Assembly: GCA_018711655.1 (NCBI GenBank)
Contig: DVIA01000018.1
Span: forward strand, 1 to 64,000
Direction: 5' to 3'
From: Candidatus Pullichristensenella avicola
GTDB taxonomy: Bacteria; Bacillota; Clostridia; Christensenellales; Aristaeellaceae
DNA length: 64,000 bases
The notes under the pieces were generated by a model. It was given only the letters and a program-made list of their open reading frames with translations, had not been told where the DNA came from and ran no database searches. Every line of letters begins with the position of its first letter. The first letter of the stretch is position 1. The position numbers and the translations under genes were made by a program. Below, piece by piece: positions 55,358 to 62,571 of the stretch.

Positions 55358-55428
55358 CTATTGGAGTGATAAAATCCACCAATTAAATCCTTAACAAATG
55401 TATGCTAATCGTAGCGAGGTGTTATGCA

Positions 55429-55710
55429 TTGGTTGATTTTGGCAACAAACTGCGCGCGCTGCGCGTCGGCAAAGGCTGGACGCAGGAACAGCTTTCCACG
55501 CGCCTGGGCGTGACCAAAAGCGTCGTCAGCGCCTATGAGACGTCCCTGCGCTATCCGTCTTACGACATTCTCATCCGCATTACATCGGTATTTGGCGTTT
55601 CATCGGACTATCTGCTGGGCATCAAGCAAAAGACGACGATCGACATTACCGGCCTGACGGCGGAAAACGAGCGCCTTGTCCGCCAGTTGATCGACGCTCT
55701 GCGCAGATAG
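55429..55710 (+). CDS. XRE-family HTH transcriptional regulator
   Basis: A 93-residue Cro/CI-type regulator: HTH over residues about 5-60 (KLRALRVGKGWTQEQLSTRLGVTKSVVSAYE in blocks) and the usual FGVSSDYLLGI. The last 25 residues form a short helix (AENERLVRQLIDAL) that may dimerise. I prefer TTG 55429, nine nt after GAGG; an in-frame ATG at 55402 has no ribosome binding site. It lies before spo0A and divergent from the small unknown gene, probably repressing that gene and itself. Confidence 0.82.
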   Translation: MVDFGNKLRALRVGKGWTQEQLSTRLGVTKSVVSAYETSLRYPSYDILIRITSVFGVSSDYLLGIKQKTTIDITGLTAENERLVRQLIDALRR

Positions 55711-55734
55711 CGGCGCACGAAGGGCAGAAAAATC

Positions 55735-55753
55735 GCGCGTTGAGCGCTTTTTT
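55735..55753 (+). terminator. Weak terminator after the XRE gene
   Basis: GCGC-GTTGA-GCGC followed by six U. The stem is short, so read-through toward spo0A is likely. Confidence 0.4.
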
Positions 55754-55759
55754 CGCATA

Positions 55760-55788
55760 TTGGCCGTGTAGCGTGCGTATAGTATACC
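55760..55788 (+). promoter_or_regulatory. Promoter-like element before spo0A
   Basis: TTGGCC (55760-55765), 17 nt, TATACC (55783-55788), 35 nt before the ATG. A less consensus match than other promoters here. No 0A box (TGTCGAA) is visible. Confidence 0.5.
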
Positions 55789-55822
55789 AACACCTGCCGT
55801 ATGCGAAAGGGGCGCACTTGGA

Positions 55823-56599
55823 ATGGAAAAAATTCGCGTGATCGTAGCGGACGACAATCTCAGCGTTCTCCGCCTTCTGACAGACTATTTTGCCGAAACG
55901 CCGGATATCGAATTGGTCAAAACGGTTTCCGACGGCGCGCGCGTCGCGGAGGCGGTACGCGCGCACAGGCCGGACGTGCTGGTAACGGATATCATCATGC
56001 CCCGGCGCGACGGTTTTCGCATTCTGGAAGAGCTTTTGGAGCTTCCGGAAGAAGAACGTCCCCGCGTGATCGTGCTCACCGGCCTTTCGCGCGACGATTT
56101 CATTCTGCGCGCGGTCAAACTGGGGGCGAGCTATTACATGGTCAAGCCATTTGACGCGCGCCTGTTGGCCAACCGCATCCGCGAAGTCGCCTCCGCGTTT
56201 GACGAGGCCTCCATCGCCGAAATTCCCGCCGCGCGCGAAAACGCCGCCGCAGACGTGGATGAAAAAATCACCAACCTGTTTCTGACCATCGGCATTCCCG
56301 CGCACATCAAGGGCTATCACTATCTGCGCGAGGCTGTGCGCATGGTGCTGGCCTCTCCGGAAATCATCAACCGCATAACCAAGGAACTCTATCCGGGCAT
56401 CGCGCGGAAGTTCGACACCACCGCCAGCAAGGTCGAACGCGCCATGCGCCACGCCATCGACGTGGCCTGGAGCCGCGGCCGGCTCGATTCGGTCAACAGC
56501 ATGTACGGCTACAAAGTGCTCTCCCCGGACGACAAACCCACCAATGGCGAATTCATCGCCCTGGTGGCCGACAAAGTGGCCGTGAAAAAAAGCGCCTGA
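55823..56599 (+). CDS. spo0A: Sporulation master regulator Spo0A
   Basis: A 258-residue response regulator controlling entry into sporulation. The receiver domain has the acidic pocket (ADDN, residues 9-12), phosphorylated Asp56 (VTDIIMP), Thr86 region (VLTGLS) and Lys108 (MVKPFD). The C-terminal Spo0A domain (about 145-255) keeps the invariant segments HIKGYHYLREAVRM, ELYPGIARKFDTTASKVERAMRHAI in blocks, and FIALVADK. ATG at 55823 after AAAGGGG. Strong evidence for an endospore former. Its usual neighbour spoIVB is not upstream here; an XRE gene takes that place. Confidence 0.96.
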   Translation: MEKIRVIVADDNLSVLRLLTDYFAETPDIELVKTVSDGARVAEAVRAHRPDVLVTDIIMPRRDGFRILEELLELPEEERPRVIVLTGLSRDDFILRAVKLGASYYMVKPFDARLLANRIREVASAFDEASIAEIPAARENAAADVDEKITNLFLTIGIPAHIKGYHYLREAVRMVLASPEIINRITKELYPGIARKFDTTASKVERAMRHAIDVAWSRGRLDSVNSMYGYKVLSPDDKPTNGEFIALVADKVAVKKSA

Positions 56600-56653
56600 T
56601 CCGCGCCCGGGCCACAAACGCCCTCGCTTGGCGCAGGCTTTGCCTTCCATGTG

Positions 56654-56685
56654 AACGCGCGCTTGCTTCTGCGCGCGTTTTGTTG
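56654..56685 (+). terminator. Terminator of spo0A overlapping the darA promoter
   Basis: AACGCGCGC (56654-56662) pairs with GCGCGCGTT (56671-56679), followed by a U-rich TTTGTTG. The -35 hexamer of the darA promoter lies in its loop. Confidence 0.7.
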
Positions 56686-56691
56686 TATAAT
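56663..56691 (+). promoter_or_regulatory. Sigma-A promoter of darA
   Basis: TTGCTT (56663-56668), 17 nt, TATAAT (56686-56691), 34 nt before the ATG. Confidence 0.8.
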
Positions 56692-56725
56692 AGAGAGGCG
56701 GAAATGTAAAAAGGAGGGAAACGCT

Positions 56726-57055
56726 ATGAAGCTGATTATTGCCATCGTTCAGGACGAGGACTCCGCTCGCCTGATCCGCAGTCTGATGGAGGCGGGTTAC
56801 AGCGTAACCAAACTGGCGACCACCGGCGGTTTCCTGCGTTCCGGCAACACCACGCTGCTTGCTGGCGTTGAAGACGACCGTTTCGACGGCGCAATGGAAG
56901 TCATCGAAAAAATCTGCAAAAGCAGAAAGCAGATCGCCACTTCCCCCTCGCCGATGGCCAGCGCGGCCGGCGTGTACGCGCCGTACCCGATCGAGGTCGT
57001 GGTCGGCGGCGCGACGGTGTTCGTGCTCAACGTGGAAAAATTCGTGAAAATCTGA
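56726..57055 (+). CDS. darA: Cyclic-di-AMP receptor DarA (PstA, P-II-like)
   Basis: A 109-residue protein of the DarA/PstA (YaaQ) family: MKLIIAIVQDEDS, the flexible LATTGGFLRSGNTTLLAGVED segment (residues about 28-48) that binds c-di-AMP, and the C-terminal strand VEVGGATVFVL-type ending (VVVGGATVFVLNVEKF). The family forms trimers sensing c-di-AMP. ATG at 56726, eight nt after AAGGAGG. As in Bacillus (tmk-darA-yaaR-holB-ricT), it precedes holB and ricT, although tmk and yaaR are missing here. Confidence 0.93.
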   Translation: MKLIIAIVQDEDSARLIRSLMEAGYSVTKLATTGGFLRSGNTTLLAGVEDDRFDGAMEVIEKICKSRKQIATSPSPMASAAGVYAPYPIEVVVGGATVFVLNVEKFVKI

Positions 57056-57229
57056 AAACGCGCCCCGCGAGGCGTTCCTTGCCGGGCGAACCGTTGCCCG
57101 GCGCAGGCAGCGCGTCTGCGCCGGGTGCGGATCGCTCCGGAAAGCGGCCGCTTCTTTCCCATGCGCGGCGTGGATATCCGGCGTCGGCGGCCAACGCCGC
57201 ACGGTCGGCACAGAAAGGCGTTTGCACGG

Positions 57230-58198
57230 TTGTTGGAGGAATTTGAGGGCCGCGGCCCGGAAATTGAACATCTGATGCGTTCGGTACGAGCCGGGCGCAT
57301 TGTGCATGCCTATCTTTTGGCCGGCGGACGCGGCTGCGGCAAGCGAACGCTGGCGCGGCGCCTTGCCGGGGGGCTTGTGTGCGAAGCCGAGCCGCAGAAT
57401 CGCCCCTGCGGCCTTTGTCCGTCCTGCAAGCGCTTTGCGGCCGGCACGCATCCTGACGTGCGCGTGCTCGCGCCCAAAGGCCGTTCCATCGGCGTGGAGG
57501 ATGTGCGCGAATTGATCGACTACCTGTCCCGCCGCCCCTATGAGGGTGGTTGGCACATCGCCATTGTCGAACGCGCCGACAAAATGACGCCCAGCGCGCA
57601 AAACGCCCTGCTCAAAACGCTGGAAAGCCCGCCGGAGGACACGGTGTTTTTCCTGTTGACGGACTCGCCGGGCGCGCTGCTCGGCACGGTTCGATCGCGG
57701 CTGAGGCTGGTGCGCGTGCCGCCGCTGACGCGGGAGGCCTGCGCGGCCGTGCTTGCGCGGCGCGGGGTGGAGCCGTCGCGCGCGCTGCGCTTGGCCGGAC
57801 TTGCCCATGGCTCGGTGGGACGGGCGCTGGAAATGGAGGCGGACGAAGGCTTTACAGCCTTGACAGAGCGCGCGCTGGACGCCCTGGCCGCGCTGGACGG
57901 TCCCGCCTCGGTGGCGGAGGCCGCCGCGCCGTTTTACGAAGAGCGCGAGCGGCAGGAGGACCTTCTGGAAATCTTCGAAACCCTTGGGCGCGACCGCATG
58001 GCCCTGCAAAACGGCGCGGAACCGGAGGCCTTTGCGCGCGAAGAGCTTCAGCGCGTGCGCTTGGACGGCGGCGCCATGATGCTGGCGGCAATGGAGGCGC
58101 GGCGAATGCTCTTTGCCAACGTCTCCTGGCCCAATGTTTTGGATGCGACGCTCCTTTCCCTTACAACGAAAGCGGCTCGCAGGCAAAACGACGCATAA
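57230..58198 (+). CDS. holB: DNA polymerase III delta' subunit
   Basis: A 322-residue clamp-loader subunit. HAYLLAGGRGCGKRTLA is the modified P-loop; the zinc module is CEAEPQNRPCGLCPSC (four Cys); SRRPYEGGWHIAIVERADKM and NALLKTLESPPEDTVFFLLT are family hallmarks with the SRC-like motif as VRSRLRLV. The start is uncertain: TTG 57230 places EEFEGRGPEIEHLMRSV where family members begin and has AAAGG upstream, while ATG 57161 would add 23 Arg-rich residues without homologous counterpart. Confidence 0.88.
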   Translation: MLEEFEGRGPEIEHLMRSVRAGRIVHAYLLAGGRGCGKRTLARRLAGGLVCEAEPQNRPCGLCPSCKRFAAGTHPDVRVLAPKGRSIGVEDVRELIDYLSRRPYEGGWHIAIVERADKMTPSAQNALLKTLESPPEDTVFFLLTDSPGALLGTVRSRLRLVRVPPLTREACAAVLARRGVEPSRALRLAGLAHGSVGRALEMEADEGFTALTERALDALAALDGPASVAEAAAPFYEERERQEDLLEIFETLGRDRMALQNGAEPEAFAREELQRVRLDGGAMMLAAMEARRMLFANVSWPNVLDATLLSLTTKAARRQNDA

Positions 58199-58268
58199 CA
58201 GCGCAAATCGCGCGCGGCCGCTCCCCGCGAGGGCCGCGCGATGCCATAAATCAACAGGAGGAAACCAA

Positions 58269-59492
58269 ATGGCGACAGTGATCGGCGTCCGGTTCAAAAA
58301 AGCCGGCAAAGTATATTATTTCGACCCCTGCGAGGTCTGGCCCCGCCCGGGCGACAGCGTGGTGGTGGAAACGGCGCGGGGCGTGGAGTTCGGCGAAGTC
58401 GTTACCGGCGCGCGCGAAGTGGCCGACGAACAAATCGTGGCCCCGCTGAAAAAGGTGGTTCGCATCGCCACCGAGGAGGACGTGCGGCGCGCGGAATACA
58501 ACGCAAACCGCGAGGAAGAAGCGTTCCGCATCTGCCAGGAAAAAGTGGCCAAACACAAGCTGGAAATGAAGCTGGTCAGCGTCGAATACACCTTCGACAA
58601 TTCCAAGATCATCTTCTATTTCACCGCCAACGGCCGCGTGGACTTTCGCGAGTTGGTCAAGGATCTGGCCAGCGTGTTCAAAATGCGCATCGAGCTTCGG
58701 CAGATCGGCGTGCGCGACGAGGCGAAGATGCTCGGCGGCCTCGGCTCGTGCGGCCGCCCCATTTGCTGCGGCACCTTTCTGGGCGATTTCCAGCCCGTGT
58801 CCATCAAAATGGCCAAGGAGCAGAACCTTTCCCTCAACCCCACGAAAATCTCCGGCCTGTGCGGCCGGCTGATGTGCTGCCTGAAGTACGAACAGGAATA
58901 CTACGAACAGACGCTCAAAAAGCTTCCGAAGGTCGGAAAGGACATCGTTACCCCCGACGGCGTAGGCGTGATCGCCGAAATCAACGCCATTCGCGAGCGC
59001 GTCAAAGTGCGCATCAAGACCGACGACACCTTCGATGTGCGCGAATACGCCATTTCCGAGGTGCGCCGCCCCGGCCCCGAAGATTCCGCCGCCGTGCGCG
59101 AGGCCCCCAAGCCGCGAGCGCGCCGCGTTGAAGCGCCGCCTGAGCCGCAGGAAAAAAACGAGGACGAGCAGAGCAAGCGCAAGCGCTATCCGCATCAAAA
59201 AGCGCCGAAAAACCTCTCCACCGATCAGTTCTTCGAAAAGCTCAAGGACGACGCGGAAAGCGCCAAAAAGAAGGCCGAACGTCCCCGCAAGGAGCGCTCC
59301 GCCCGCGAAAGGCGGCGCGCAAAAGCGGAGGAGGCAGCCGCTCCCGAGGCGCAGGCGGCGTCCGACGAGACGCGACAGCCGCTTGATGGCGAGGCGTTTG
59401 AAAGCGCCGCGCCGAAGAATGCGTCGGACATGCAGGCGGACGTTCATCCCGCCGCTGCGGCGGACGCGGCGCAGAACGCCGTCGAGCCATAG
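58269..59492 (+). CDS. ricT: RicT (YaaT), PSP1-domain regulator of sporulation and mRNA maturation
   Basis: A 407-residue protein whose first ~280 residues match RicT/YaaT: VIGVRFKKAGKVYYFDP, VETARGVEFGEVV, and the Cys clusters GSCGRPICCGTF and GLCGRLMCCLKYE, which ligate an Fe-S cluster in the Bacillus RicAFT complex that helps RNase Y and the sporulation phosphorelay. The last ~125 residues are a Lys/Glu/Ala-rich low-complexity tail (from about PKPRARRVEAPPEP) not seen in Bacillus. ATG at 58269 after AGGAGG. No ricA or ricF gene lies nearby. Confidence 0.92.
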   Translation: MATVIGVRFKKAGKVYYFDPCEVWPRPGDSVVVETARGVEFGEVVTGAREVADEQIVAPLKKVVRIATEEDVRRAEYNANREEEAFRICQEKVAKHKLEMKLVSVEYTFDNSKIIFYFTANGRVDFRELVKDLASVFKMRIELRQIGVRDEAKMLGGLGSCGRPICCGTFLGDFQPVSIKMAKEQNLSLNPTKISGLCGRLMCCLKYEQEYYEQTLKKLPKVGKDIVTPDGVGVIAEINAIRERVKVRIKTDDTFDVREYAISEVRRPGPEDSAAVREAPKPRARRVEAPPEPQEKNEDEQSKRKRYPHQKAPKNLSTDQFFEKLKDDAESAKKKAERPRKERSARERRRAKAEEAAAPEAQAASDETRQPLDGEAFESAAPKNASDMQADVHPAAAADAAQNAVEP

Positions 59493-59510
59493 GCCCCTTG
59501 AAAACATCCC

Positions 59511-59547
59511 GCGCGGGCGTTCCATGCATCGAACGCCCGCGCATTTT
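59511..59547 (+). terminator. Terminator of the darA-holB-ricT operon
   Basis: GCGCGGGCGTTC (59511-59522) pairs with GAACGCCCGCGC (59531-59542), followed by ATTTT. 18 nt after ricT. Confidence 0.9.
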
Positions 59548-60381
59548 CCTTCCGCGCCCACGCGGCCGCTATGGCCCTGCCGGAGAGGCTTGCGCAGATG
59601 CCATCAGCTTCCCTTCCGCGCCCGCGCGGCCGCTATGCGGCGCATTTTGAGCGCGTCGGCCAGGCGCCGCTGCATTCGCGAACAATTCCTCGGCCGTTGA
59701 CGGCGCAGCGAACGGGAGCATGGTGCGCGTCGCAAGCATGCTTCGGGCGTTCCCGCCCTCCCGAACTGCGCATCTTCCCCCTTCCCCGGGACAGCGCTTT
59801 CCCTTGACAGCGCGCCGCCCCGTCCAGGCGGCCGCGTTGGCGTTGTCCGGCGCGCGACGAATGCTCCCGGCAAATCGCGACGCGTTTGAGCCCCGCTTGC
59901 AGACGCGTCGCGATTCCGTTCCTCGCGCCATGGCGTCTGCTCGTCCCACCTCTGCCGCCCGCTCGGAAGGACAGGCATCCCGGAATGCGCCCCAGCGTCC
60001 CGCCTTCGGCGCGGGGCGAAATTGGGGCGGAACGCCGCCGTTGCGCCCCCATCGAAAAACGCTCGCGCAAGGCGTCGCGGCCCGTCCCTCGTCTGCGCGC
60101 CATCGCATGGCTTGTTCGCAAAAGGCGCGCAGGCCCGCAGCTTCCGGCGAAAAATGTTCTGATCACCGCCAGGGACGGCGCGGCGGCGCTTTTTGAACAG
60201 AGCCGCGCCCACGCGCGCATCGTCTGTAGCGGCAGAGAACGGGATTCGCCGCGCCCACGCGCGCATCGTCCGTAGGGCGAGGCGTCCGTCAGTTTGCGCA
60301 TCGCGCCGGCACGCCGCGTCCGCGCGCAACGTCTGCAGGCAAGGTCGTCGAAAAATAATGTGTGAAAAATTTTAAAAAAAG
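59548..60381. other. Long GC-rich intergenic region with short repeats, no supportable gene
   Basis: About 830 nt without a gene I can support. A ~26-bp element (CCTTCCGCGCCC then GCGGCCGCTATG) occurs near 59547 and 59612, and another (CCGCGCCCACGCGCGCATCG) near 60204 and 60257. Long open frames on both strands are Arg/Ala-rich and lack ribosome binding sites. Confidence 0.6.
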
Positions 60382-60411
60382 CTGTACTTTCCGCGTCTGT
60401 TATGCTATAAT
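60382..60411 (+). promoter_or_regulatory. Promoter of the zinc-ribbon protein gene
   Basis: TATAAT (60406-60411) with a weak CTGTAC 18 nt upstream; an A-rich stretch (60355-60380) before it may serve as an UP element. A ~125-nt leader follows before the ATG. Confidence 0.6.
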
Positions 60412-60536
60412 ACGTCCAGCCCCGATCGAACGATCTTCGAAACCGTATCCCTCCGTTGGTACCCCTACCGATGACAGGACTCGGCATCAAGACAGGTCAT
60501 CGTATGGGCACACACAATGTAGGAGGGTTTTTTTCC

Positions 60537-60827
60537 ATGTTTGAGGACAAGACGTTGGTTTGCCGTGAGTGCGGCGCGGAGTTCGTGTTCACCGCTTCTG
60601 AGCAGCAGTTCTACGCCGAGAAGGGCTTCCAGAACGAGCCCGGCCGTTGCCCGGCCTGCCGTGCCGCCCGTCGCCAGAACAATGGCGGCGCCCGTGGCGA
60701 GCGTCAAATGTACGATGTGATCTGCGACGGCTGCGGCCAGCCCACGCAGGTTCCCTTCCAGCCCCGCGGGGATCGTCCGGTCTACTGCCGCGCCTGCTTC
60801 GAAGCCAACCGTCAGAACCGCTTCTAA
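60537..60827 (+). CDS. Small double zinc-ribbon protein (zf_Tbcl/CxxC-type)
   Basis: A 96-residue protein with four CxxC pairs: CRECGAEFVFTASEQQFY, CPACR, CDGCGQPTQVPFQPRGDRPV and CRACF. Each half is a zinc ribbon of the small family widespread in Firmicutes and Chloroflexi. The middle is a Arg/Gly/Asn-rich linker (RRQNNGGARGERQ). ATG at 60537 after AGGAGGG. It has a strong leader and terminator and its codons look unlike its neighbours (many GTT/CGT), consistent with high expression. Role unknown; RNA or DNA binding is plausible. Confidence 0.82.
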   Translation: MFEDKTLVCRECGAEFVFTASEQQFYAEKGFQNEPGRCPACRAARRQNNGGARGERQMYDVICDGCGQPTQVPFQPRGDRPVYCRACFEANRQNRF

Positions 60828-60860
60828 GCAAAGCGCCGCAACGGACGCTCCGACGGCCCG

Positions 60861-60897
60861 AAAGCCAGCGCTTCTCTGCCGAGGCGCTGGCTTTCCC
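60861..60897 (+). terminator. Terminator of the zinc-ribbon gene
   Basis: AAAGCCAGCGC (60861-60871) pairs with GCGCTGGCTTT (60884-60894), 33 nt past the stop. Confidence 0.8.
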
Positions 60898-60953
60898 ATT
60901 GCCGGGACGCCGCGCCCGACATCTTCTGCAAATCCGGGAAAGGACTGATTCGC

Positions 60954-61913
60954 ATGGCCAAAAAAGCCAAGACTTCCGCCCGCTCCAAGGGCTATCGCAA
61001 GACAGAGAAAAAACGGCCGTTTCTGACCAAAAAGGAGATCATTTATCTGGTGATCATCGTTGCGGCGATCGCCCTGGCGCTGATCCTTGGCTCTCTGCTC
61101 TACGACGACGGTTCGCTCGACGTGGTCGATGGCGTCGTCCAGACGGAAAACCTTGACAGCAGCCTGATCGTCAACGCCGGTTCAAAGGACGAGCCCAAGT
61201 ACTTCAAGATCGGCGAAGTCGGCGAACTGGAGGGCTATACGCGCGAGCGCACCGACAGCCTGGGCACGACCTACGCCTCGTTCTATTACTACCCCGAGGA
61301 TGAGGCCTCCGATGTGGAATACCTGTACGTCGCGCCGGGCGCCAAAACGCCGGTCTCCATGGCGCAGACCTCCTACATCAGTTCCATGAGCAGCACCATG
61401 GTGCTCGGCAGCGCTGGAGAAGGCATTCAGGAAATCGACATTGACGGGCGTCATTTCTACTACCTGATCACCCAACGCGAGGGCCATCCTGTAGCGGAAA
61501 CCACCGAGGATGGCTCGACGGATGCGACGGCGAGCGCCGCGCCCGTCGCCGACGCCACGGCGGAAATCGAGCCCGAAGCGACGCAGGACGCTACCGCCGC
61601 GCCGGAAATCGCCTCGACCGAAACGACAGCCGAAACCGAAGGGGCGGATGCAACCGCCGAAGAGGAACCGGCGGATGCAACCGAAGAGGAACCGGCGGAG
61701 CCCTATGTCTGCGAACAAACGCTGACCGCCTTCACCAGTTCGGATCTGAACGACGATTATTCGATCCTCCTGCGCGTCCGCGTCAGCGGCGAAAGCGAAG
61801 CCGGCCTGGACGAAGAGGGCCTGGCCGCCTTTACCGAGGATCTGTATCTAAGCGAAGAGGAACTGCTCGACTATCTGCGGCAACTCCTCCCGGCCGTATT
61901 CCCCGAAGCGTAA
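60954..61913 (+). CDS. Single-pass membrane-anchored protein of unknown function
   Basis: A 319-residue protein: basic cytosolic N-terminus (residues 1-27, Lys/Arg-rich), one membrane helix at about 28-48 (IIYLVIIVAAIALALILGSLL in part), then an extracytoplasmic domain to ~180, an acidic Thr/Ala/Glu-rich low-complexity stretch (~183-250, units like DATAE and TAETEG), and a final ~65 residues rich in acidic residues. AAAGGA lies nine nt before ATG 60954. I recognise no family. Confidence 0.75.
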   Translation: MAKKAKTSARSKGYRKTEKKRPFLTKKEIIYLVIIVAAIALALILGSLLYDDGSLDVVDGVVQTENLDSSLIVNAGSKDEPKYFKIGEVGELEGYTRERTDSLGTTYASFYYYPEDEASDVEYLYVAPGAKTPVSMAQTSYISSMSSTMVLGSAGEGIQEIDIDGRHFYYLITQREGHPVAETTEDGSTDATASAAPVADATAEIEPEATQDATAAPEIASTETTAETEGADATAEEEPADATEEEPAEPYVCEQTLTAFTSSDLNDDYSILLRVRVSGESEAGLDEEGLAAFTEDLYLSEEELLDYLRQLLPAVFPEA

Positions 61914-61923
61914 TCCATTTAGG

Positions 61924-61965
61924 CAGCGCGCCCAGCGGCTTAACCGCTTGGGCGCGCTGTTGTTT
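61924..61965 (+). terminator. Terminator of the membrane-anchored protein gene
   Basis: CAGCGCGCCCAGCGG pairs with CCGCTTGGGCGCGCTG (one bulge) and is followed by TTGTTT. Confidence 0.85.
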
Positions 61966-62011
61966 GCGCTTCGGCCTTTGGCCGGGAACGGGCTTTCCCT
62001 TTTCTCACAGA

Positions 62012-62281
62012 CAGGAGAGCGCGCTTTTGCATTCCCGGGCGCTCGGCGCCTGGAACCGGTCCGCAGGTGGCCCGACGCGCCCGTTTCGCGCTTCAGCGCA
62101 GAAGTTTCCCCGTACCGCCGTGCGGATTTTGCAGGACCCCGCAGGCAGGAGAGCGCGCCTGTTGCATTCCCCGGCGCTCGGCCTTTGGAGCCGGTCCGCA
62201 GGTGGCCAGACGCACCCGTTTCGCGCCTCGGCGCAGAAATTTTCCCGTACCGCCGTGCGGATTTTGCAGGACCCCGCGCGG
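62012..62281. repeat. Tandem duplication, two ~134-bp copies
   Basis: 62012-62145 (starting CAGGAGAGCGCGC) is repeated at 62146-62281 with scattered changes; both end GCGGATTTTGCAGGACCCCG. The region 61966-62571 holds no gene I can support. Confidence 0.85.
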
Positions 62282-62571
62282 TTGCCTTCCCTTTGGGCGG
62301 GCAATGGTCGGCCGCCGCGCCGGCGCGTTCTCGCTTTCTCAGGGCGATCTGTGCGCATGCCTCGACAAACGCGGCGCGCAATCCCCTGCGCTTGTCGAAC
62401 GTCCCCGCCCAATGCGCTCCGTTTCCCTCTCTCCCGCAAAAACAGCGCGCCCGGCGGCCTGACCGTTTCGGGCGCTGTACGTTGCTCGCGCCCGTTTCCG
62501 GCGAAGGCGCTACCATTCCCTGGCGCACAGGCGACGAAAGCGCTCCGCACGGGCTCTCCCGGCACCGCGCT

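Noticed and set aside
55646..58309. 887-codon minus-strand frame spanning spo0A, darA and holB
   Set aside because: Antisense to three well-supported genes; an artefact of GC-rich codon use.
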